Shown: positions 1-8,606 of the stretch, one piece after another
Numbering within the stretch: position 1 is the first letter of the stretch
Layout of the letters: each line of letters opens with the position of its first letter
Source of the DNA: a bacterium
GTDB lineage: Bacteria > Desulfobacterota > Binatia > Binatales > Binataceae
Length of the DNA stretch: 64,000 nucleotides
Assembly: GCA_014896235.1 (NCBI GenBank)
Contig: JADBKU010000032.1
Location: 1 to 64,000 of the forward strand
Direction of reading: 5' to 3'
The notes under the pieces: generated by a model
Databases searched by the model: none
What the model saw: the letters and a program-made list of their open reading frames with translations, nothing else
Told to the model about the DNA's origin: nothing
Made by a program: the position numbers and the translations under genes

Positions 1-297
1 ACAATCGTCCTGCATGGACCGTTCTGGGCGTTGCTCGCGGTTGCGGCTGCTGGCGGCGCCGTATTCACATTGAAATTGCTTCTGGCCGTGCTCGCGGCGC
101 GGCTGCTGACGGCGGCGTTCATCGCCGCGCGCGTGCTCGGCGTCCGCGAACAACGCCGCGATTTGTGGCTCGTGCCGTTCAAGGATCTGTGCATGACCGG
201 CATCTGGTTCGCCAGCCTGCTCAGCAATCGGGTGCTGTGGGCCGGCCGCCGCCTGGAAATCCTGCACGACGGCACAATGCGTGAAGTCCATGGATGA
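1..297 (+). CDS. C-terminal part of a family 2 glycosyltransferase, HpnI-like (5' end outside window)
   Basis: The reading frame is open from base 1 to the stop at 295-297, so only the last 98 residues are present. A hydrophobic membrane stretch is followed by a WLVPFKDL-type segment, a second hydrophobic stretch and a short LEILHDG tail. This is the usual C-terminus of ceramide glucosyltransferase-like enzymes such as HpnI, which adds N-acetylglucosamine to a hopanoid intermediate at the inner membrane. The catalytic domain lies outside the window, so the hopanoid assignment is an inference from the tail. The downstream permease gene overlaps its 3' end. Confidence 0.6.
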   Translation, partial: TIVLHGPFWALLAVAAAGGAVFTLKLLLAVLAARLLTAAFIAARVLGVREQRRDLWLVPFKDLCMTGIWFASLLSNRVLWAGRRLEILHDGTMREVHG

Positions 298-1153
298 TTC
301 GCACGCGCTCGCGGCCTATCTGGCGGTCGGGGTCGCCGCAAGCGTGCTGATGGCGGCGGGCCTGCTCTTGATGAAGTCGCGCGCCGCGGAATTGCCGGCG
401 GCGCGCGCGGGCTCGATCCTGCGCGCGTTGGGCGCGTGGTTGCGCGATCCCGTATGGTTCGGCGCCGTGGCGATTCAGGCCGTGGGATACGCGCTCTATA
501 TCGTCGCGCTCGCGGCGGCGCCGGTTTCGCTGGTGGCCGTGATGATGCAGGGAGGAATCGCGATTTTCGTGGTCTTCGCGGCGGCCTTGCTTCACGAACG
601 CGCGTCGCCGCGCGAGTGGATGGGAATCGCGGCGATCGTCGTCGCGATGACGATGCTGGCGTACTCTCTCGAAGGCGGCGCGGCGGAAGGCGCCGCCAAT
701 GTTCCGCGCCTGCTCGCGCTCGCGGCGATCGCATGCGGAATCGCCATCGCGCCTTTCGCCTCCGGCAGAGCGCGTCACAGCGGCGCCGCCGCGGCGATCG
801 CTTCCGGCGTCGCGTTCGGTCTCGGCAGCCTTTTTACCAAAGCTTTGACCGATTGGTTTTTAGCCGCGTCAAATCTCGAAGTGATCATCCGCGCGCTCTC
901 GGATCCGTGGCTCTATTGCGCAAGCGCCGCAAACGTCATCGGACTCGTGATGCTGCAGAATTCGTTTCATTCGGCGCGCGGAATAATCGTGATGCCCCTG
1001 TCGTCGGCCTGCTCGAATCTGGTTCCGATCGTCGGCGGAATGGCGGCGTTCGGAGAGGCGCTGCCTTCCGACCCGCTCGCTGCGTCGCTGCGCGTCGGCG
1101 CCTTCGTGCTCACGGTCGCCGCGAGCGCGAGCCTCGCCACCTCGCAACACTAG
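281..1153 (+). CDS. EamA/DMT-superfamily membrane transporter
   Basis: The 290-residue product is almost entirely hydrophobic, with about nine to ten predicted membrane segments in two halves, as in drug/metabolite (EamA-like) permeases. Substrate cannot be inferred. The GTG at 281 is used here; an in-frame ATG lies at 290. Both overlap the end of the upstream glycosyltransferase gene, so the two are probably translationally coupled. It may serve export or flipping in the same lipid pathway, but that is only an inference from adjacency. Confidence 0.7.
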   Translation: MKSMDDSHALAAYLAVGVAASVLMAAGLLLMKSRAAELPAARAGSILRALGAWLRDPVWFGAVAIQAVGYALYIVALAAAPVSLVAVMMQGGIAIFVVFAAALLHERASPREWMGIAAIVVAMTMLAYSLEGGAAEGAANVPRLLALAAIACGIAIAPFASGRARHSGAAAAIASGVAFGLGSLFTKALTDWFLAASNLEVIIRALSDPWLYCASAANVIGLVMLQNSFHSARGIIVMPLSSACSNLVPIVGGMAAFGEALPSDPLAASLRVGAFVLTVAASASLATSQH

Positions 1154-1232
1154 ATTCGGCGTGGATTTGGAGCGTCGTTAACGGCGCGCCCGGTCGCTAC
1201 TCAAGCTCGCGCAAATTGGATATCGTTGAACT

Positions 1233-1466
1233 ATGAAACGCCCGGCTGTAATCACCACGCCTTTTCCAACCGCGGATGAAGTCGCGAAAGACCTTGGCGT
1301 CAGCCGCAAGCGCGTCCGGGAACTGCGTGGGCTGATCGGGGAAATTTCTGACTTCGACAGGGGCCGCGCAACAAAACTCCCGGCGTCGAAAGCGACCGGG
1401 ACCACCGCGGATCGGTGGCAAAGCGCGTCTTCCAAGGGGAAGCGTCGCACAACGCCCGCGAAATAA
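1233..1466 (+). CDS. small helix-turn-helix-like protein, partner of the downstream TIR-like gene
   Basis: The product has 77 residues. The first half contains a TADEVAKDLGVSRKRVRELR segment (about residues 13-28) that reads like a helix-turn-helix in which Val-Ser-Arg starts the recognition helix. The second half is basic, low-complexity and probably disordered. No good ribosome-binding site is visible before the ATG, so a leaderless message is possible. The stop lies 35 bases before the ATG of the next gene. It most likely binds DNA and may control the pair. I recognise no named family. Confidence 0.55.
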   Translation: MKRPAVITTPFPTADEVAKDLGVSRKRVRELRGLIGEISDFDRGRATKLPASKATGTTADRWQSASSKGKRRTTPAK

Positions 1467-1501
1467 CCGCCACATATTTAAGCGAGACTGAGTCCCGCAC
1501 G

Positions 1502-2128
1502 ATGGCCGCCGCCCGAACGCATCGAACCCGCCACAAATCGAACAATTTTGCCTTCCTGAATGTTCCGTACGACAAGAAATTCGAAGCCCTTTATATCGCT
1601 TACATCGTCGGACTGTGCGGTTTCGGCCTGAAACCGCGCGCCACTGTCGAGATTCCGGGAAGCGAACGGCGATTGGAAAAAATCTATCGCTTGATTCGTC
1701 AGTGCCGCTACTCGTTCCACGACCTCTCGCGCGTCGAACTCGATCGCTCGCCGCCGCCTACGCCAAGGTTCAATATGCCTTTCGAATTGGGACTGGCTGT
1801 CGCCCATGCGAAAAACTTTCGCGGCGCGCATCAATGGTTCGTCTTCGAAACCGTGCCGCACAGGCTCAAGAAATCGCTTAGCGATGTTGACGGGACCGAC
1901 GCGTACGTTCACAGCGGCGCTCCGAAGCAGGTGCTGGTGCAACTTTCCAACGCTCTCCTACGCAAGCGCAAGACTCCGTCGATAGGGCAGTTGGAGGACA
2001 GTTACCAAAAACTACGAAAAGCGGCGAAGGTAATCAGGAACGGCAACGGCAATTCTCTGTTCGGAGCGAAAGCGTTCAAGGATTTGGTGGTCGCCGCGAC
2101 CACTTTGGCGGAACGAGCGAATCGATAG
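1502..2128 (+). CDS. TIR-like / nucleotide-deoxyribosyltransferase-like protein of unknown function
   Basis: The product has 208 residues from the ATG at 1502. An in-frame GTG at 1415 would overlap the preceding gene. Near the start, NFAFLNVPYDKKFE (residues 14-27) looks like a Rossmann-type first strand and loop. CRYSFHDLSR (68-77) and NMPFELGLAVA (91-101) follow. The last resembles the NVxFELG segment of TIR-like and deoxyribosyltransferase-like proteins, where the Glu (here E95) is the catalytic candidate. The C-terminal 50 residues are basic and helical. Such domains often cleave NAD or nucleotides in defence systems, but activity here is an inference. Confidence 0.6.
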   Translation: MAAARTHRTRHKSNNFAFLNVPYDKKFEALYIAYIVGLCGFGLKPRATVEIPGSERRLEKIYRLIRQCRYSFHDLSRVELDRSPPPTPRFNMPFELGLAVAHAKNFRGAHQWFVFETVPHRLKKSLSDVDGTDAYVHSGAPKQVLVQLSNALLRKRKTPSIGQLEDSYQKLRKAAKVIRNGNGNSLFGAKAFKDLVVAATTLAERANR

Positions 2129-2136
2129 GCCGGTTT

Positions 2137-3327
2137 TTAGCCGGTTGCGCCAAGGGCGCGAAGTTCTGCGATCTCGCCGTCGCTGTAGCCGGCGGCGCGC
2201 AACACTTCATCCGTATGCTCGCCCAGCCGCGGCGGCATCGACCGCTTCACCGAACGCTCGCCGTCGATGCTGATGGGAATGTCCACGAACTTCATCTCCG
2301 GAATACGGAAGCCGGGCGCGACCGGCGGAAACATCCCGAGTTGGTTGACGTGTTCGTCGGCGAAGACCTGGTCGAGCGAATTGATCGGACTCACCGGCAC
2401 TCCCGCTTCCTGAAGAATCTTGATCAGTTCGGCGGTCGTGCGGCGACGGGTTTCACGTTCGAGAATTTCGTGCAGCTCGAGCCGATTCGGCACGCGCACG
2501 CTGTTGCTGCTGAAGCGCGGATCGCCGGGCAAATCCGCAAGACCGAGCGCGCCGCAGAATTTCGCGAACAAGCGATCGTTTCCGGCCGCGACCAGCGCCC
2601 ATCCGTCGCTCGTCTGAAACGCCTCGTAGGGCGCCGCCGCCGGCGAGGTCGATCCGGCCGGTCCCTGCACCTGCCCGGTCGCCATATAGCTGGTCATCAT
2701 CAGCGCCGTCCAAGTGACGCCGGTTTCGAGCAGGCTGGTGCGCACGCGCGAGCCTTTGCCGGTCTTGCCGCGCTCGATGATTGCGCCAAGGATGCCGCTG
2801 AACAGCCAGATTCCCGAACCCATGTCGATTATCGGCACTACCACGCGCGCCGGCGGCGACCCCGGATGGCCATTCATGCTGATGATGCCGGAATAGGCCT
2901 GGCCCAGCGGATCGTAACCCGGAAGGTTGCTGAGCGGGCCGCTATCGCCGAAGCCGCTGATCGAACCGTAAATGAGCCGCGGATTTTCCGGCGAGAGATC
3001 GTCATAACCAAGCCCGCGCGACTCGCAGCTTCCGGGTTTCATCGAGTGCACGAAAATGTCCGCCGTGCGCGCCAGCCTGCGCACGATTTCACGGCCGCGC
3101 GGATGGTCCAGGTCGGCGCATACCGACTTCTTGTTGCGGTTGAACGCGAGATGCACCGCCGATTCGCCCCGCCATAGCGGAGCGAACCGGCGGCCGTCGT
3201 CGCCCTGACCGGGCCGCTCGATCTTGATTACGGTCGCACCGAAATCGCCAAGCAGTTGCGTGCAATAGGGCCCGGCGACATTCTGCGTCAGATCGATTAC
3301 CGTCAGTCCGTCAAGTATCGCCGGCAT
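2137..3327 (-). CDS. CaiB/BaiF-type CoA-transferase (family III)
   Basis: The product has 396 residues, the normal family length. The N-terminus LTVIDLTQNVAGPYC and the GDFGATVIKIERPG segment (about 27-40) are the family CoA-binding signature. Asp168 in VPIIDMG matches the catalytic aspartate that forms the acyl-enzyme anhydride in formyl-CoA transferase. The enzyme moves CoA between carboxylic acids; the substrate cannot be told. It lies 37 bases downstream of the SMP-30 gene on the same strand and converges on the TIR-like gene with only 8 bases between stops. Confidence 0.88.
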   Translation of the reverse strand: MPAILDGLTVIDLTQNVAGPYCTQLLGDFGATVIKIERPGQGDDGRRFAPLWRGESAVHLAFNRNKKSVCADLDHPRGREIVRRLARTADIFVHSMKPGSCESRGLGYDDLSPENPRLIYGSISGFGDSGPLSNLPGYDPLGQAYSGIISMNGHPGSPPARVVVPIIDMGSGIWLFSGILGAIIERGKTGKGSRVRTSLLETGVTWTALMMTSYMATGQVQGPAGSTSPAAAPYEAFQTSDGWALVAAGNDRLFAKFCGALGLADLPGDPRFSSNSVRVPNRLELHEILERETRRRTTAELIKILQEAGVPVSPINSLDQVFADEHVNQLGMFPPVAPGFRIPEMKFVDIPISIDGERSVKRSMPPRLGEHTDEVLRAAGYSDGEIAELRALGATG

Positions 3328-3364
3328 CGGACACCGCCCATCCCTTCAGACGCGATCCCACGAG

Positions 3365-4219
3365 CTATTTGAATTTCGCTTTCGGCACCGCAAGGCCGGG
3401 AATTTCCGACTTCGTTTTCCAAATCGTGCCCTTTTTCGCCTTGTCCTCGGTGTTGTCGGCGGTGACGATGTAGAGATCGCTCAAATCCTTGCCGCCGAAG
3501 GTCACGCTGGTCACGAATTTCGCCGGAACCTTGAGCCGGAAGTCGATCGTGCCGTTGGGCTTGAAACGCACGACCTCGCCCGACTTGACGGTCGCGACGA
3601 AGACGCCGCCTTCCGCATCGACCGCGAGCCCGTCGGGCCACCCTTCGGGAACTTTCGCGAAGATGCGCCGATCGGCGACCGTGCGGTCGGCTTTGACGTC
3701 GTAAACCCATACCGCCTGCGTGGTCGAATCGGCATGATACAAGTACTTGCGATCGGGACTGAAGCCGAGGCCGTTGGTGACCTCGATTCCTTCCCACAGC
3801 TTGACGATCTTGCCGTCGGGATCGACCCGGAACAGATTTCCGGGAATCGGTTTTTGATCCGACAGCGCGTCGAACTCGAGGGATCCGACATAGATGCCGC
3901 CGTGGTCGTCGGGCTGAAGGTCGTTCAAGCCCTTGAGCGGGCGCCCTTCCCATTCGGTGAAGAGGTCGCGGCTCTGCCGGGTCGCTTCGTTCCAATAGAT
4001 CAGTCCGCGCCCGGAGCAGACCAGGCCGCCGCCTTCGTTGAAAGCGATGCCGCCGACGCCCTTGCGATTCGGGATGAGCGTTTCGATTTTGCCGTCCGGA
4101 CTGCGCCGGAAGACGCCGCCGTTGGGAACGTCGCTGAATACGAGCCGGTTCTGATCGTCGACGCGCGGTCCTTCGAGCAGACCGTAACCGCTGGCCAGAA
4201 GTTCCATTGTCGCCGCCAT
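3365..4219 (-). CDS. SMP-30/gluconolactonase/LRE-family beta-propeller protein
   Basis: From the ATG at 4219 the product has 284 residues. It has the repeating NGLGFSPDRKYLY and GWPDGLAVDAEGGVF motifs of the six-bladed SMP-30 propeller, and an early LLEGPRVD segment with the expected Glu metal ligand. Members hydrolyse sugar lactones or related esters using one divalent metal. A longer frame reaches 4342 but would overlap the RND gene, so 4219 is preferred. The following CaiB gene may be co-transcribed; the pathway is unknown. Confidence 0.82.
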   Translation of the reverse strand: MAATMELLASGYGLLEGPRVDDQNRLVFSDVPNGGVFRRSPDGKIETLIPNRKGVGGIAFNEGGGLVCSGRGLIYWNEATRQSRDLFTEWEGRPLKGLNDLQPDDHGGIYVGSLEFDALSDQKPIPGNLFRVDPDGKIVKLWEGIEVTNGLGFSPDRKYLYHADSTTQAVWVYDVKADRTVADRRIFAKVPEGWPDGLAVDAEGGVFVATVKSGEVVRFKPNGTIDFRLKVPAKFVTSVTFGGKDLSDLYIVTADNTEDKAKKGTIWKTKSEIPGLAVPKAKFK

Positions 4220-4283
4220 CGTGCAAACCCTCCGCCGCGGGTTTACCACGATCGGCGCGCGATCGAAAACCGCCGCGCGCGGA

Positions 4284-7200
4284 TCAGGCGACGCCGCCGT
4301 CGGGCGACGGCAGCATCGGCGTCGTTCGATCGGCGTCCTCAAGGCGCAACTTGCGATGGCACAGATAGATCAGGACCGGCTGCAACACGCGGGTCAGCAG
4401 CATGATCGCGACCGCGCCGCCGATTACGACTATCGCCAGCGGACGCTGCGTCTGCGCGCCGATTCGCGTCGATAACGCGGCGGGCAGCAGGCCGACGCCG
4501 TCAACCAGCGCGGTCATGATGATCGCGCGGAAGCGCCGATCTGAGCCCATGATGATCGCTTCCTTGAACGGATGGCCTTCTTCCCACAATTCGCGGATAT
4601 AGAAGCTCAGCAGAATGCCGTCCATCACGGCGATGCCGAAGATCGAAATAAAACCGACCGCCGCGGAGACGCTGAACGGCGTGCCGGTGATATAGAGTCC
4701 GATAATTCCGCCGACACAGGCGACCGGCACCTGCGCCATGATGATAAAAGTATCGATCAGCGAGGTGGTCGCGCCGTAGAGCACGCCGGTAATCAGCAGC
4801 AGCGCGATCGGCACGACCAGCTCAAGGCGTTGGTTCGCGCGCTGCAATTCCTGGTATTCGCCGGCCCATTCCAGATGCACTCCGGCGGGAATCTCGACCT
4901 CGCGAGCGACAGCGGCCTGCGCGGCGACGACCGCCGTCTGGAAATCCCGGCCGCGCACCGCGAACCGCACCGGCACATAGCGCTGCAGCTCTTCACGATA
5001 GATGAACGATGCGCCTTCGGCGGTCTCGATCTTCGCGATCTGCCCAAGCGGCACATAGCCGCCGCCCGGAACCGTCACGCGGATTTGGCGGATTGCGTCA
5101 AGGCTGGTCCGGTATGGCTTTTTCCAGCGCACGACGAGATTGAAGCTGCGATCGCCCTGCAACACCTGGGTCGCGGCCTGTCCGCCGATCGCAGCCTGCA
5201 CGACCGCATTGACGTCGCCAACGTTCAGTCCGTAGCGCGCGCAGGTCGCGCGGTCGGGCGTGATTACCACGTTCGGCTGGCCCAACGATCGATATACGGC
5301 CAGATCGACGATGCCCGGAACTTCGCCCATCGCGCGCATCACGCCATTGGCGACGCGTTCGTCAACCGCCAAGTCGCGCCCGAAAATCTTGACCGAATTC
5401 GTGCCCTTGACGCCGGAGAGCGCCTCGTTGACGTTGTCCTCGATATTCTGCGAATAGCCGAAGCTCACCGCGGGAAACCGCCGGCGCAGCCGATCGTCCA
5501 TCTGCTGCACCAGTTCCGGTTTGGTCAAACCGCGCGGCCATTGCGATTCCGGCTTCAGATCGACGCTGAATTCGATATTGAAGAAACCGGTCGTTTCCGT
5601 ACCGTCGTCGGGTCGGCCGAGCTGCGAAACCACATTGGTCACTTCCGGAAACGACATGAATACCGCGCGCATCCGGTTCGCCAGCAACGCCCCATGATCA
5701 AGCGAAATGGTGAGCGGCATGGTCGCCCGCGCCCAGATGTTGCCCTCTTCAAGTTTGGGAAGGAATTCGCCGCCCAGTTTAGGAAAGAGCGACAGCCCCG
5801 CCGCAACCGCGATCAGCAGTATCGCCAGCGCCATCCGCGGCCAGTTCATCACGCGCACAAAAATCCAATGATAGGCGCGCCGGAAACCCTCCCAAACGAT
5901 GTTCCGGGTTTCGCGCATCTCGCGTGGCAGCAGATAGTAGGAGAGGACCGGCGAGAGCGTGACCGCGAGCAGAATCGCCGTACCGAGCGCGTACGCGTAG
6001 GTATGCGACATCGGCGAGAAAATCGCGCCTTCGACGCCGCGCATCGTGAACAGCGGCAAAAACGCGATCACGAAGATCAGCGTCGAGAACAGCATCGGCC
6101 CGCCGACTTCCTGCGCCGCCCGCAGGATCCGGTTGCGTTTGCTCATCGACGCAGGCGCCGCGCCGGTCAGATTGCGATGGATGTTCTCCATCACGATGAC
6201 GGTCGAATCGATAATGATTCCGAAATCGATCGCGCCGAGCGAAATCAGATTGGCCGGCGTGCGCCCGAAATACATCAATGCGAACGCTCCGCACAGCGCG
6301 AGCGGAATATTGATCGCGGCGATTATCGCCGCGCGCAGATTGCCAAGGAAAAACAGCAGGACCAGAAACACCAGCGCCATGCCGACGGTCAGATTCTCGA
6401 GCACGGTGCGCAAGGTGACGTGAACCAGACTGATGCGATCGTAGTATGGAACGATCTTGAAATTGCGCGGCATCAGCCCGGACGAGTTGAGCTGGGCGAC
6501 CTTGCGCTCGACGCCCCGGACCGTATCGACCGTGTTCCCGTACTTGCGCATCAGCACGATGCCCTCGGTCACTTCGTCATTCTGGTTCATCCCCACCACG
6601 CCGAGGCGCGGCGCATATCCGACGGACACGTCCGCGACGTTTCCGACCGAGATCGGCGCGCCGCCGGATACGGAAAGCACGATGTTGCGGATGTCGTCGA
6701 GGGAATGGATGAAACCGATGCCGCGAACGTCGAAGGCCTGTTCGCCGACCGTCAGGTAATTGCCGCCGGCGTTGTTGTTGGCGTTGGCGATGGAATTAAT
6801 CAAGGTCGAAAGCGAAAGCCGGTAGTAATCCAGTTTCTGCGGATCCACATCGACGTGGTATTCCTTCGTCAACCCGCCAAAGGTGCTGACGCCGATTACG
6901 CCCGGCACGGTCTGAAGCTGGCGTGCAACGACCCAGTCGTTGATCTCCTTCTCCGCAATCAAATCATGCTGCGGACTCTCGACGGTGTAGCGATAGACTT
7001 CGCCAATCGGGTTCTCCGGCGAAATCCCAGGAACAATGCCGGCCGGCAACGTTACGAACGGGAGCGCGTTGATTACTTCTTCGCGATCCCAGTAGTAATC
7101 GGTGTTCCACCCGAAATAGCAGCGGATGTCGGACAGGCCGAACAGCGAGATCGAATCCATCCGTTCCAATCCGCGCGAGGTGCTGAGACCGTATTCGAGC

Positions 7201-7403
7201 GGAACAGTGACGATCCGTTCGACCTCCTCGGCGCTCAATCCGGTCGGCAGCGTCAACACTTCGACCAGCGGCTGGACAGGATCGGGATAGGCTTCGATAT
7301 CGAGTTGAGTGAATGCGAACAGGCCGAGCGCAAGCAGCACCACCGCGCCGCCGATCACGACTATGCGCTGGCTCATCGCCAGCCCCATCAACGCGCGAAT
7401 CAT
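4284..7403 (-). CDS. heavy-metal-type RND efflux pump (CzcA/CusA family)
   Basis: The 1039-residue inner-membrane proton/substrate antiporter has the RND layout of 12 membrane segments and two large periplasmic loops. The fourth membrane segment reads AIDFGIIIDSTVIVMEN (about 391-407), so Asp393, Asp399 and Glu406 sit where HME-RND pumps carry their proton-relay acids. It is the third gene of an outer-membrane, adaptor, pump set, starting 22 bases after the adaptor stop. Divalent or monovalent metal ions are the likely substrate; which metal is not readable from the sequence. Confidence 0.9.
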   Translation of the reverse strand: MIRALMGLAMSQRIVVIGGAVVLLALGLFAFTQLDIEAYPDPVQPLVEVLTLPTGLSAEEVERIVTVPLEYGLSTSRGLERMDSISLFGLSDIRCYFGWNTDYYWDREEVINALPFVTLPAGIVPGISPENPIGEVYRYTVESPQHDLIAEKEINDWVVARQLQTVPGVIGVSTFGGLTKEYHVDVDPQKLDYYRLSLSTLINSIANANNNAGGNYLTVGEQAFDVRGIGFIHSLDDIRNIVLSVSGGAPISVGNVADVSVGYAPRLGVVGMNQNDEVTEGIVLMRKYGNTVDTVRGVERKVAQLNSSGLMPRNFKIVPYYDRISLVHVTLRTVLENLTVGMALVFLVLLFFLGNLRAAIIAAINIPLALCGAFALMYFGRTPANLISLGAIDFGIIIDSTVIVMENIHRNLTGAAPASMSKRNRILRAAQEVGGPMLFSTLIFVIAFLPLFTMRGVEGAIFSPMSHTYAYALGTAILLAVTLSPVLSYYLLPREMRETRNIVWEGFRRAYHWIFVRVMNWPRMALAILLIAVAAGLSLFPKLGGEFLPKLEEGNIWARATMPLTISLDHGALLANRMRAVFMSFPEVTNVVSQLGRPDDGTETTGFFNIEFSVDLKPESQWPRGLTKPELVQQMDDRLRRRFPAVSFGYSQNIEDNVNEALSGVKGTNSVKIFGRDLAVDERVANGVMRAMGEVPGIVDLAVYRSLGQPNVVITPDRATCARYGLNVGDVNAVVQAAIGGQAATQVLQGDRSFNLVVRWKKPYRTSLDAIRQIRVTVPGGGYVPLGQIAKIETAEGASFIYREELQRYVPVRFAVRGRDFQTAVVAAQAAVAREVEIPAGVHLEWAGEYQELQRANQRLELVVPIALLLITGVLYGATTSLIDTFIIMAQVPVACVGGIIGLYITGTPFSVSAAVGFISIFGIAVMDGILLSFYIRELWEEGHPFKEAIIMGSDRRFRAIIMTALVDGVGLLPAALSTRIGAQTQRPLAIVVIGGAVAIMLLTRVLQPVLIYLCHRKLRLEDADRTTPMLPSPDGGVA

Positions 7404-7425
7404 CGCCGCAACCCCGCCGCGACCG

Positions 7426-8601
7426 TCACGAGCTTTCGCCGTTGGCTTGATGCCACAGCGCGTTCATCTGAATCGATTCCATCGTAACCACGCGCTCGCC
7501 CGCTTCGAGTCCGGACACGACCCTGGCGTATCCTTTTTCCTTCCAGCCCGCGATCTCGACGCGTCTGCGCGCGAAATGATCATTCCCGAGCGCGACGTAT
7601 ACGAAATAGTCGTTGGTGTCGAAAACCAGCGCCTCGACCGGGACGATCAGCGCCCGGCCCGGATTGGTCGCGATCGTGACGCGGGCGAGCATCTGCGGTT
7701 TGAGCTTGCCGCCCGGATTGCGCACTTCGCAGCGGATTTGCAGGGTATGAGTATCAGCGTTGATATCGGGACTGATTCGCGAAATCACGCCGTCGAAAAC
7801 CTGATCGGGATAGGCCGTAGTCACCGCGCGCATCGATTGACCAAGATGAATGCGCGCAAGGTCGGTCTCGTAGATATTCGCGACGATCCAAACCTGTTCG
7901 AGCGTGCCAAGCGTGTACAGCACGTCGCCGGGATTTACCGCCGACCCCCGCACCGCTTTGTTGTCGAGCACGGTTCCGCTGATTGGCGCGCGCATCCAGA
8001 CCGTCGGGCTTGGCGCTCGAATCGCCGCGATATCCGCCTCGCTCATCCCCAGCAGTTCGAGCTTGCGGCGCGCCGCATCGACCATCGATTGGGCCATTTC
8101 CGCGGCGCCTCCGCCGCCGCCCGCCGCCAAACCGGCGCCGTTGGCGCCGCTCATCCGTGCGGTGTCGCCGGCTTGCAGATATTCGGCTTCGGCGGTCATG
8201 AAGTCGGGGCTGTAAAGCGCTACGATCGGTTCGCCGCGGCGGACTTCGTCCCACTGCGACACCCGGGTCGCCTCGATCCTGCCGGACACCCGCGAAACGA
8301 TCGTGGCGACGCGCCGGTCGTCAAACTCGACCTGGCCGTTGGCTTCAAGATTGCCCGACAGTTCGACCTCGCGCACTTCCGCCGTGGCCATCCCGGGCAG
8401 CCCGCCGCGCAACTCCAGGAACGGCGGCTGGCCCGTCTGCGTCACCATCACCGGCGCAACCGGCGGCGGCGTCGTTGTGGATGCGCGGCCGGCGCCTGGC
8501 CCGCCACAGCCATACAACCCAAACAGCAAAATCAGCGCCGCGATCACAGTGGGCGCGCCGACTCGCCGGCCGTTCTGAAATTTTCGATCGTTGGCGATCA
8601 T
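7426..8601 (-). CDS. periplasmic adaptor (membrane fusion) subunit of the RND efflux system
   Basis: The product has about 391 residues from the ATG at 8601. A TTG at 8610 also fits and would overlap the upstream stop as TTGA. The N-terminus has a hydrophobic stretch ending in LYGC, a lipobox, so the protein is probably a lipoprotein anchored in the periplasm through Cys32. It has the lipoyl/barrel-sandwich halves, a helical hairpin and the beta-barrel of the CusB/CzcB family. It links the pump encoded next to the TolC-like channel encoded just before. Confidence 0.87.
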   Translation of the reverse strand: MIANDRKFQNGRRVGAPTVIAALILLFGLYGCGGPGAGRASTTTPPPVAPVMVTQTGQPPFLELRGGLPGMATAEVREVELSGNLEANGQVEFDDRRVATIVSRVSGRIEATRVSQWDEVRRGEPIVALYSPDFMTAEAEYLQAGDTARMSGANGAGLAAGGGGGAAEMAQSMVDAARRKLELLGMSEADIAAIRAPSPTVWMRAPISGTVLDNKAVRGSAVNPGDVLYTLGTLEQVWIVANIYETDLARIHLGQSMRAVTTAYPDQVFDGVISRISPDINADTHTLQIRCEVRNPGGKLKPQMLARVTIATNPGRALIVPVEALVFDTNDYFVYVALGNDHFARRRVEIAGWKEKGYARVVSGLEAGERVVTMESIQMNALWHQANGESS

Positions 8602-8606
8602 CTGAT

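Noticed and set aside
4572..7487. A 971-codon open frame on the plus strand
   Set aside because: It is the mirror of the RND pump gene. The pump frame has clear motifs and membrane segments.
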